Origin: Edaphochlamys debaryana
Lineage: Eukaryota; Chlorophyta; Chlorophyceae; Chlamydomonadales
Direction of reading: 5' to 3'
Assembly (NCBI GenBank): GCA_016858145.1
Contig: JAEHOE010000010.1
Span: 930,001 to 994,000 of the forward strand
DNA length: 64,000 nucleotides
Shown in pieces: positions 22,715 through 32,600 of the stretch (position 1 is the stretch's first letter; each line of letters starts with the position of its first letter). The notes beneath the pieces were generated by a model that was not told the DNA's origin, ran no database searches, and was given only the letters and a program-made list of their open reading frames with translations. The translations under genes were made by a program, and so were the position numbers.

Positions 22715-23440
22715 ACTACCACCATAAACTTGATCCCAAGTGCGCTTACATTCATTGATTGGAGCTGCGTTGACTGCGAGGAGACCAGAGCATGTATTGA
22801 CTTCCTATCTTGCCTTCAGCCTGTCTTGCAGACGGGTTACATGGACGAGTTGAGGGCAGAGCGGGGGCGCCGGGGTGGGGTGCGGGGGTGACTGGGGGGG
22901 GGGGTTGCAGGGGGCTACGGGCGGGGTTACAGGTTGCATGTTTGGGAGGCCGGGCGGCCGCGCCTGAGATAGCTAGGGTTATGCGTACGGAGCAAGTGCT
23001 GCGGCCCATTCGGGGTGGCCGGGCACGGAGGTGTGCGTGGTGGTTACCAGTTGAGAGGCGGACCGAGGAGCCGGACGGCAGCAGGCGTCACTACCAGGCA
23101 GGATGCCGGGGCCAGCCGGGGACAACACGGCCGGGCCCGGCCTTCGCCTCGTGCCTTCCTGAGCCGCCGCAGCACACTCGTTACAACTGCATTACATCAA
23201 CTGTGGGCCAGGCAGATTTGCGCACGGCACCTTGACCCTGGCCCAGCCTAGGACCCAGACTGGGTGGACCTTCAGCACAGGCGCCCTCACGGGCTGAGAG
23301 ACGCACCCAACAGCCAACACAGTGGCAGACCAAGCCGCGCCACCCCTTGCACAGGCCCCTTGCCTTGCCTTGGACCCTGAGGGCAGTGCCCAGGGGGGAG
23401 GGAGCTGTGTGGTGTCCGCACTGGGACTTTGTGGGCGGCC
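22715..23440. other. Interval between the convergent transposon genes
   Basis: No coding region recognised. On the minus strand TTACA (TGTAA in gene orientation) occurs at 23181-23185 and 23191-23195, which could end the Ulp1-gene transcript about 0.8 kb after its stop codon. A short G-run lies at 22892-22902. Confidence 0.4.
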
Positions 23441-23648
23441 TGAGCGTGAGGGACCCCGCCGTACAACCCCAGCCGGCCTCATGTAGCCCTCCCCAGCTGC
23501 CCTTGCCGCCTCTTGGGGTGCGTGTGACTTGCACTCTGGCGCTCTGAGCGTGAGGGACCCCGCCCAACAACCCCAGCCGGCCTCATGTAGCCCTCCCCAG
23601 CTGCCCTTGCCGCCTCTGGGGGTGCGTGTGACTTGCACTCTGGCGCTC
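23441..23648. repeat. 104-bp tandem repeat, 2 copies
   Basis: Units start at 23441 and 23545 (TGAGCGTGAGGGACCCCGCC) and are nearly identical. They lie in the presumptive 3' UTR of the Ulp1 gene. Confidence 0.85.
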
Positions 23649-23653
23649 TAAGC

Positions 23654-23967
23654 AATCACGAGCATGCGTTCTAAACTTGCCCCCACGGTGCGCCACCAGG
23701 CGTCAGCTTGGCCCCTTGCATCCCTTCGAGCCGCAGCAGGGCCCTCTACGCGTGTCTCTTAGCCCAATCACGAGCATGCGTTCTAAACATGCCCCCACGG
23801 TGCGCCACCAGGCGTCAGCTTGGCCCCTTGCATCCCTCCGAGCCGCAGCAGGGCCCTCTACGCGTGTCTCTCAGCCCAATCACGAGCATGCGTTCTAAAC
23901 TTGCCCCCACGGTGCACCACCAGGCGTCAGCTTGGCCCCTTGCATCCCTCCGAGCCGCAGCAGGGCC
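23654..23967. repeat. 112-bp tandem repeat, 2.8 copies, ending at the Ulp1 stop codon
   Basis: Units start at 23654, 23766 and 23878 (AATCACGAGCATGCGTTCTA). The last, partial copy runs right up to the TAG stop of the minus-strand Ulp1 gene (23968-23970). Confidence 0.9.
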
Positions 23968-26900
23968 CTAGACAACCCACTGCGTCATCATCATGTACGT
24001 GAAGCTCTGGCGGAGGAGGCGAGCCTCCACGGCAGCTCCCAGCGGCGGGATGGGGAGGCCGCGCCCCACCAGGTAGGCGAACAGCATGGTGAAGATGCCG
24101 CAGTCCTCGTCCACCTGCTGTACGACAGGCGGGGTGTCATACCGCCAGTTGGCCGAGCCCTGGTCCAGCTGACGGGCAGCGGCCTCGTCCTGCACCCATT
24201 TCAGGAGGTTCTCCCCGATTTGCGCCAGGTTGGTCTTGCACTGCAGAGGGGAGGGACACAAGTGTGGCCCACAGGCAGACAGAAACAATGGGCAGCCCAC
24301 AAAGCTCCTAAAGACAATGTACCTTGGCGGCGGAGTCGTACAGGTGGATGACCTTGGCCGCCGGGTCCACCACAGCGCTCACGTAGTGCTTCACCAGCCC
24401 CTCCTGTGTCGGGCGTTGCGTGATGTGGGGCGTGGGGCCGTTGGGGGGCATAGGGCGTGGGGCGACGTTGTATGAGGAAGCGCTCCTCGCCCCCGACTCG
24501 GGTGGACCCCATCTGCGCACCTGCCGCCAGATGGGGATGAACACGCGCTGGAGCTGCAGGACGCTGACTTCGGGAGTGGCCTGCGGGGTGGAGAGTGCGT
24601 AGTGAGCCAGAATACCATAACCTCCCTCCGCCCGTCTGTGCTCACCTGCTTGTTGTAGCGAAGGCTCTGCTCCCGGGTCCAGCGTGCCACCTTGCTGTAC
24701 TCGTACTGCCCAGTGTCTCCAAACAGCTGGTTGTAGAAGTAGCAGCTGAAGAAGTGGCAGCTGGGGATGCTCGGCCGCCCACGCAGCCGGGCGTCGCGTG
24801 CCTGCAGGGCAACTTAGCGACTCAGCCTCAGCCTCTGTGAGCCATCCTCAGGCCTCAATGCAAGTCCTTCCCTTAGCCTCCCACCCTGCGGCGCACCTGT
24901 AGCAGCACCATGAAGTAGTCGATGCAGTCCGCGTGCACCTGCTGTCCGTCGTACATTGTGCGGAGGACTCTGCGCCGCATCACCGGGTACGCGGTGGGGG
25001 AGTTGACCAGCGCATCGTCGTCACCGCCACCGCCCATGACCGTGATCCACGTCTCCGTGATCCGCAGCCTCGTGTTGAGGCTTGGCGGTCCACCTTCCGC
25101 GACCGGCCACAGCCGTACGTCGCCCGAGCACGGCGGGCATTGCCAGTCACCAGGGGGAGCGTACGGGAGCATCTCGAGGCAGTGCATGTGCCAGCAGGTG
25201 TTGCAGCTGTCGCAGCACAAGCAGAAGGCATCGTCACCGGAAACGCCGCAGACCTGGCAAGGAGCACCTGGCGGCGGTGGCGGGGGACTGCTCTGAAGGC
25301 TGCCCTGACGCAGGCTGACTATGGAGGATCGCGCACCCGCGCCGGTGCAGCCCCGGGCTCGCAATGCAGGGGGGCGAGGGGGCTGCAGCGGTGTTGGCAC
25401 CCTGGGTGCCGGCAGCGGCTGGGAAGGCTGTAGTGGCGAGAGGGCCAGGGGTACTGGAGACCGCATCATGCTGGGAAGGTCCACTTGCGTCAGCGGAGGG
25501 CCAGCGAGGCCGTCTGCCAGGTCGGCCAGCCTACTCGCCGAGCTACCCGCTGCCGCTGAGGCAGCTGCTCCGGCCGTTGCCGCCACCCCACCCGCCTGCT
25601 GCCCGTCGAGGGGCACTGGGCAGCGTGACGGCGCGGCTGCCCCCGCCCCGCCCAGCAGCTGCAGGTCCTCCTCGTCGTCGTCCTCGGTCTCTGCAGTTGA
25701 CAAGAGGTTGGGGGGAGGCTAACATGACGGGAGGAGAGATGGGCAAGTGACAACCCCCCATTGTGGGACCGACTTCCCGCTGAAACTTGAGGAACACACC
25801 TACCCTCCAGGAAGGTGGGCGGGTTGTATGGGCGCTCTTCTTCTTCCACGTCCATGTCCTCCGTTTCCGCCTCCGCCTCCGCCTCCCGCTCCAGCCGATC
25901 ACCGTACGTCTGAAGGTTGGAACAGAAGCGCCAACAGCAGGGCATGAGCGGGGCTAGTATTGTGACTGCCCCGCCACGCGAAGCAGCGCGACGCGTGCAG
26001 CAGCGTGTTCCCGCCCCTGCCCTGCGTCCACTCACCCCATCCCAGTCCTTGTGCAGCTTCTCTCGCAGCGTGGGCCTTTTGCGGCGGCGCCTAGGCCTGG
26101 CGTCCTCCTTGTCCGCCAGCCGGTCAACCATCTCCCCCAGCTGCCGGTTGAAGTGCCAGATATCGTCGCCGTTCATGTGCGACGGCGGTGGGGCGGCGCG
26201 CGGTGGGGCAGCAGCCACGGTGCTGGAGCCAGGCCCAGCTACGCTGGTCACCGCCACACTGCCCTGCTGGTGCCCTGGCAGCGCGTTGGGGCCCCCGAAG
26301 AGCCGTGGGCGGCGGGACATAGCGGCCACGCCGCCACCACCCGCAGGCGGAGCCGCGTCAGCCTCCGCCCGTCTCTGCCCCTGCCCGACCGCGGGACGAC
26401 GGCCGCCCCGCTGCCGCGTTTGCGAGGGGGCGAGCCGTGCTGTGGCGCCCGAGGGCCCCGGCGGAGCCTGGCCTCCCGCCGAGGCAGGCCCCGCCTCTGG
26501 AGCCCCGTCAGCCTCTGCCCGTCTCTTCCCCTGCTCGGACGCCGGACGAGGGCCACCCTGTTGCTGGGTTGGCGAGGGGGCGAGCGGTGCTGCGGCGCCC
26601 GAGGGCCCCGGCGGAGCCTGGCCTCCCGCCGAGGCAGGCCCCGCCTCTGGAGCCCCGTCAGCCTCCGCCCGTCTCCCCCCCTGCTCGGACGCCGGACGAG
26701 GGCCACCCTGTTGCTGGGTTGGCGAGGGGGCAAGCGGTGCTGCGGCGCCCGAGGGCCCCGGCGGAGCCTGGCCTCCCACCGAGGCAGGCCCCGCCTCTGG
26801 AGCCGCGTCAGCCTCCGCCCGTCTCCCCCCCTGCTCGGATGCTGGACGAGGGCCACCCTGTTGCTGGGTTGGCGAGGGGGCGAGCGGTGCTGCGGCGCCC

Positions 26901-28048
26901 GAGGGCCCCGGCGGAGCCTGGCCTCCCGCTGGGCTAGGCCCCGCCGGCGAAGGTATCGGAAAGCCCACAGCCCCAGCCTGGCGATCAGAGCCGCCTTCTT
27001 GCCCATAGTGCTGCGCCCCAGGGACTTGAGGACCTCCACCATCTCCGTGCATCGCCACAGGATGTGCTGCTTGGCCGCCACGGCCAGCCTGAGCTCGTCG
27101 AGGGACTTGGGCAGGGGACAAGAGGCCTGCCGAATGCTGGGAGGACGCTGGCGGCGGCGCCGTGCGGGGGGCCTGGGGTCCTCCTCATCTGAGGAGCTGG
27201 AGGCCTGGACGTCCTCCTCAGCATGGCGCCTCTTTCCGCCCCCCTGCCGCACCTTGGCAGCCCCTGCTACCGCAGCCTCCCGTGTGCCCTCCGCGCCTCC
27301 TGGCACCGGCGGCGGCGGGGCGGCGCACGCGAGGCGAGAAGTGCTGCGAGCTGGGGTGTAATCGAGAGGGTGCTGCCGGCGAGGGGGTTCAGCGCCAGGG
27401 TGACGGCCTCCACTCCACCCACGGCCGCCTTAGCAGTCTTCTTCTCAGCCTGCTTCTTGTCCTTGCTGGCCACGCGGCGCCCACGCGCGTCTTTGAGGCT
27501 CTGCCTTTCCTCCTCTGCAATGACACGCGGGGAGAGAGCAACGGTCCGGGGTTAGGGCTGGGAAGGCGGGAGGTGGATTGGAGAGGATGAAGCAGGATCC
27601 CGTGACTGCCCGCCGCCTGCCTGGTAGCTACACTGCATAAAGCCTGCTCACCGTTGAGATCCGAGTTCTGGTAAGCCACCTCGCCCGTGACTTCGCGCAG
27701 GCACAGGTCGCATGCGCGGTGCCGGACGTCTTTGACCTTGCGCTGTTGGGGAGCGCCGTCCACCTTGATCTCCTCGTCCACGTACCAGGTGACGTTGTTC
27801 TTTGAGCCGGGGTCGCGCCCCAGGCACTCAGGGTGGAAGAAGAACGGCCCGCCATTCGTCGCTGAGAGACAGTTTTTGCTGACCACCGCATCGTTGTTCC
27901 ACGCTCTCTGTAGCAAGGTGAACCTATCTCCGGCCACTACGCCCCGGCTTTCGATGCACTGTTCCAGCACATCCTTCCCGCAGCACTTCAGCCTCCGTGC
28001 ACGCGGCTCGCCCGCAAGCTTGCAACCCTCAACGTCACAGCGAGGCAT
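23968..28048 (-). CDS. SAP - PHD finger - Ulp1 (C48) cysteine protease, transposon-borne
   Basis: Predicted ubiquitin-like-protein (SUMO) protease with chromatin-binding modules. Exons (minus): 28048-27652, 27514-26036 (internally unresolved), 25909-25804, 25690-24897, 24801-24646, 24580-24521, 24403-24323 and 24240-23968. Order: an N-terminal Cys/His-rich zinc-binding-like region (MPRCDVEGCKLAG...RACDLCLREV); a SAP-like motif (MVEVLKSLGRSTMGKKAALI) at about 27080-26960; a Pro/Ala-rich repeat; an Arg-rich basic patch; an acidic stretch; a PHD finger with C4-H-C3 spacing (CQVCGVSGDD...CNTCWHMHC...CPPC) at about 25270-25115; and Ulp1. In Ulp1 the catalytic His is in KHYVSAVVD, Asp in HLYDS, Gln and Cys in QQVDEDCGIF, so the active site looks intact. 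Within 27514-26036 the coding frame changes twice (before SAP, and between SAP and the repeats); either small introns escaped me or there are frameshifts. It starts 140 bp inside the right terminal repeat and is convergent with the transposase remnant. Confidence 0.82.
26345..26945 (-). repeat. 150-bp coding minisatellite, about 4 copies
   Basis: GCGGAGCCTGGCCTCCC recurs at 26461, 26611, 26761 and 26911, an exact 150-bp period. In the frame that leads into the downstream exons it encodes a 50-residue unit rich in Pro, Ala, Gly and Gln (GGQAPPGPSG...PTQQQGGPRP). Being a multiple of three, copy-number change does not shift frame. A second frame is also open through the array. Confidence 0.9.
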
Positions 28049-28188
28049 TGTAGGTGTGCATGGCGCGATGAACAGTGCGAGCGGCAAGCGACTGGTCAAG
28101 GACTGGTCAACGTGCAACGGCTTTGTGCGCGTCGCGCAAGTGGTGTGTGCGTGTGGTGACAAGGCTACGTAGTGATATCGCGTATGGT

Positions 28189-28309
28189 GGTGCGCTGTGG
28201 CCTCGCGCGACTGGGAGCCCTGGGAGCGCTGGGAACGGTACGGCACTTTCCACAGCCTCTGTGGAAGAGGGTTCCACTGGGTCTGGAGGAAAAGTGACCG
28301 GGCTAGGTC
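28189..28309 (-). repeat. Right terminal inverted repeat
   Basis: Reverse-complement partner of 21211-21333. The 140 bp between it and the Ulp1 start codon would have to hold that gene's core promoter. Confidence 0.9.
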
Positions 28310-28316
28310 ACCATGC

Positions 28317-29663
28317 CCACCCTCTGGCCCGGCCAGGGCGCTTGCATGCCTACGCCACGTATGGTCGATGCGATGCTCGTGCTTTATCTGTTGCTAAGAG
28401 GCGTAAACGGCTGGCTATATTGCAGGAGGCCTGGGCAAAGGCCAGGGCACCCAGTAGCACATGTCCACATGAGGTGCCTGGGCGGGCCTGTTCTCAGCTT
28501 CTCACCAGAGAGGTGGCTCTCACAAGGTTGTAAGCGGCCGGCACCGCCCAGCATACCGTCATTCCGCTGCTTGCTCCCGGGACCCGGGCGCATGCGTGCC
28601 TGGCCCCAGTCCTCGGCTCACCCTCGTCGCCCGTTTCTCCTTCCCCCAGTCCTCGGTGTTTACAATGAAGGCCCCAGCCCTCGGCCCCGGCCAGGACGGT
28701 CCCGCGCAGCAGCTGCCTCGTCAGCCGGGGGGCCCTCCATTGCCGCCGTGCCTCCAAGCCAAGGCGCTAGTTCACCAGCTGCATCATATGTCCCCCACAC
28801 TTCTCACACAACAAGAGGTGGGGACGGGCAAAAGCAAAGACGGGAACCGGGGGGTGGACGGGTCCTATGGTCCCAGTCAAGTCAACCTGGTAGCAGGGGG
28901 TCCCAACTCACGTCGATCCGGGCTTCCTCCCTCCCCCGCCTCCCGGCCCTAGCCGACCGCCTCCCATGCCCGATGTCACGCCCGCTGGCAGGAGCCGTCC
29001 ACCAGCTCCGCTTACGGGGAACCCTGATCCGTCAGGGGGTCACCCTAGCGTCATCCCGCCCAGATCACGCAAGCGGGCTGTTGCCCTTCCTCTGTACCTC
29101 CGGCGAGTCAGTCCCTCCAAGCACACGTAAATTATTTGCTCACATTGCATAGCGCATATCAAAGGAAAGCGACCACAAAACGGACTGAAGTACCGGTACC
29201 AGGTAGACATCTACACATCTCCCCCCGCTCAACGGCTGCTGGCCCACCTGTCAGCACAGCATGTCCAACAGTGGCGAATCAGCTCGTCAGCAGCCGTCTC
29301 CGCTGCCGTGGCTCAGGAACGTCCTGAGTTAGGGAGTCCTGGGTCCCGCTAGCCGCGCGGCACCCGCATACGAGGCCCAAAATCACTGTGGGAGCTCTAT
29401 CATCGCAATCTGACTTGATACACTACCAAACGCCTCGTGCTCGCGAGCTCTGAGAGCTCGCCCCTGGCCCATGGTGACCATCACCGGCTAGGTGTTCAAG
29501 TCTCAGCATTTCTACTTCTAGTGGTGACAGAGGCGGCAGGAACAGTCGAAAGCGGAATCGAGAGTGCTTCTGCGGTTGCGGACGTCACAATGTGTAGACG
29601 AGTCCGCCTCCAAGCGAAGGGGTGCGACCGGCACCGCAGCACAACGGCAGCGCCGGCAGCGTC
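28317..29663. other. Intergenic region between transposon and receptor kinase B
   Basis: No supported gene. A long open frame across 28313-29152 has a low-complexity composition with no domain or splice pattern, and I regard it as chance. The promoter and 5' UTR of receptor kinase B should lie in the right-hand part. Confidence 0.45.
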
Positions 29664-32600
29664 ATGGTGATACGGAAGAGCAGGACGTCAGGGCTGTCGG
29701 CGCTCGGGGCTCGGCGCCGGCCACCCGGCCCCACCCCTCCAGCGCTTCTACTCCTCGGTCTCTGCCTCCTGGCGCGCTTGCCTTGCGGCATCCCACAACA
29801 CCACCGCCCACAAGCCAGCGGATTGCCGGCCCGTGATCACGATGGTGGCGTGGAGGTGAGTGCGCACCGCGCATGAGGGCTGCCGTGCCTTGGTCCTCAC
29901 CGCCGCCCACACAACGGCCCCCTACCGGTATGCAACCACACACGTGACACTGCCTGCCTGTGCCCAGGTCTGTGTGCGCTCTCCGCGCGAATGGGTGGCG
30001 GCCGTCGCGAACGACTCCGTCAGAATCATTCGCCTGAACACCGACCTCCTGATCCACAACGAGGATTGGCCCCTCAACCGGATCGAGCGAAAGGCCTCGC
30101 TGGATGTCGTGGGCCCTGACGGCCACGCCCTCATGTTGGACCTGGACTTTGTGAGTTCCGCCCTCCCTACCGTGGCCTATCCTCCTCACCCTACCCGGCA
30201 AGCCGCACCCTGCCACCCGCCACCGAAGGGCGTCCCATGCCCATGTCGGATGACCCCCCGTTGCTCATAACCAAGCCTCAACGCCATTCGTTACGCGCCT
30301 GCAGGCTGGCGGGCGCGTGCTGCTGCTCCCTGGCGTGACTCTGCGCTTTGTGGGCGTGGAGCTGCGAAACGTGCGGCTGACGAGCGGCGTGGGGCTGGAC
30401 TTAATAGAGGCACTACCCGGTGCCACGCTGGCGCTGGAGGACGCGGCGGGTGGGTTGTGGGAAGGTTGTGTGGTTTCCAAGCACATTGCGACTGGACAGA
30501 CAGGATCACCCCTTGCATAGGATGGAGGGAAGCTTCCCGACATGCAATAAAGGCTGCCTCCTTCCCCGTTCCGCAGTCTTCAGCTTCGCGTGCCCGCCCT
30601 CGGACGCCACGGTGCGGGACCTGGAGGCCAGCGCACGGCCCTCGGAGACAAACGACTCACGGCCCCAGGTAGCCTGACGGGGAGTGCAAGCCGACAGGCC
30701 CTGCGCTGGGCAGTGCCCCGTCCGTACCGTGCTCAGCTCCTTGCCGGTCCTGCCCATGCACAGGTGTTGGGCGGCTCTGGGTCCTGGTGCCGCACCAATC
30801 CCGCCGTCGCGCGCTGCTACGGCTCCGTGGAGCTCCGAGACCTGGTGGTGGCGGTGCCACGTCAGCAGCTCACAGCCAACATCAGCGCGGGCGGCTATGC
30901 GTTCGCAGTCACAAACTCCTCCCTGGCGAGTGCTGGGGTGGGCTGTGGGTTGCCACGGCCGGGGGAGCAGCTCGGCAGCTAGGGTCGTGGCTGAGGTTAG
31001 GCGCTGGTTGGACTGGCTCCATCGTAGGGCTTGGCACTGATTGCAAGCTGGACCCTCCTGTGACATGCGGCTCGTGTGACTATGTTGAGCTCGGCTTTGG
31101 TGCTCCATGTACGGCAGGTGTGCCAGCAGCCCGTCACACCCGAGTGCGGGTCCCGGTACGGCTACGACGTGTGCGTGGCGCAGCAGGTGCAGGCCCTGCA
31201 CGAGCAGGACCCCACCTGGCGGCAGCTGGCCGCTGCGGGGGGCGACACAGCGTCCCGCCCGCCGCCGCCGTCGCCGGTAGCACCGGCGCCAGCCTACGGC
31301 GGACGCCACGCGCTGCCTTCGGGGGCGGTTGCAGGGATCGCGGTCGCAGGTGCGCCGGGACAGGTGCCGAGAGTTGCAAGTGGTGTCGTACGCAAAGTAC
31401 TTGTAGGTGCGAGCTTGCTGTCCCTTTGCCCTGCAGCGACTGCCGCCGGCTTCCTGCTGTTTGCCGCTATGGCCATGGTGGCCTGGTGCATCTACCGCCG
31501 GCGCGGAGGCCGCCGGGGCTGTGCATCCTGGTGCAGAGACAAAGCCAAGCTTCCGCCGTGGGCCGACGAGGGCCGTAGCCCGTCGCCAAGCCGAGGCCAG
31601 ACCATGTCCACTCCCGCCGCCTCGCTCCGGCAGCATCCCATGCCCGCGCCGTCACCTGCCTTGACGGAAACCTTGCCGACAGCGCCGGCCACAGCCTCGG
31701 CTGTGGCCGTTCCGTTGGACGCGCCGGGGCTGGCTTCCCCGTTTACCACCCGCGGCCGGGCCTTGGTCCCACCCCTGCCCGTGGCCGCGGGTCTCACGGC
31801 TTCTGCGATCACTAGCGGCCCTACCTCGGCTTCAAGTGTGGCTCGCTCGGAGGGCTTCCACAGTCAGTACGGAGCCCAGCCCGCTGCGGTTGGGGACGTG
31901 TCCGTTGACGGCGCGCCTGCAGCCCCTTCGTCCGCGCGCACAAGTGGCAACGGGCTGCTGGCTTGGCCTGTGGGGCTGGGCAGCTTGGGCTTCGGCATGG
32001 GGAGCACCGCCCGAGATCGCCCGCCGGCGAGTACCACGATGTCCCCTCCACCACAGCCTTCGCCAATGCTCAGCCGCCTCTCAGGTCTCGAGCATGCAGA
32101 CTTCCACAGCCCGCCGCTCGGCATGATTGTCGGTGGCGCAGCCCCGGGGGCGGTTGCAGTGGCCGGTATCAGCATTGACCCCCGCGCTCTGCTCGGCGGC
32201 GGCTCGTACGGCAAGGTCTTCCGAGGCACGTGGCAGGGGCGGCACGTGGCGGTCAAGGTCCTACAGTACGGCGCTGAGCTGTGCAACGCCGTACACAATG
32301 AGGTGGGTTAGTCCCAGGCAGAAAGTGTTAAGCTTTCTCATCTTACCGTACCTCACCTTTCGTCCCTCTCCAACCCGCACAGGTCCTGCTCTCGCAAGCG
32401 CTGCGTCACCCCAACCTTGTTGCTGCCCTTCACTTTGTGGAGATCGGGGAGGACGGCGTCGTACACGAGTACGGCGAGGTCGATGACGCACAGCACCTTA
32501 CGGAACAGGACGCCCCCAATGAGGAGGACCAGCACGAGGCAGAGCCTGCTGAGCCCGAGGCCGGCGGTGCCTGCACCTCACACGCCACACCAGACACCGG

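Larger units (their letters stand above)
21204..28316. mobile_element. 7.1-kb TIR DNA transposon with Ulp1-protease cargo, probable KDZ/Zisupton-like relic
   Basis: The element proper runs 21211-28309 and is bracketed by the direct repeat ACCATGC (21204-21210 and 28310-28316), read as a target-site duplication. Its ends are inverted repeats of ~122 bp starting GAGCTAAGCC on the left and, read inward from the right, GACCTAGCCC. Inside are two convergent coding units: a transposase-like C-terminal exon (+, 21652-22706) and a SAP/PHD/Ulp1 gene (-, 23968-28048). Only about 320 bp separate the left inverted repeat from the transposase exon, so the catalytic part of a transposase is missing. The copy is probably non-autonomous through internal deletion. 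The superfamily is inferred from the helical C-terminus and the Ulp1 companion gene. Confidence 0.75.

Noticed and set aside
26051..27361. 436-codon plus-strand frame with a repeated Arg-rich unit
   Set aside because: It is the antisense shadow of the 150-bp coding minisatellite and SAP region of the minus-strand protease gene.
28197..28397. Plus-strand peptide starting MASRDWEPWERWERYG
   Set aside because: It lies within the right terminal inverted repeat; the same peptide appears reversed at the left end because the DNA is repeated, not because it is coding.
28313..29152. 279-codon open frame to the right of the transposon
   Set aside because: Pro/Ser/Arg-rich with no recognisable feature; it overlaps the transposon end and other chance frames.
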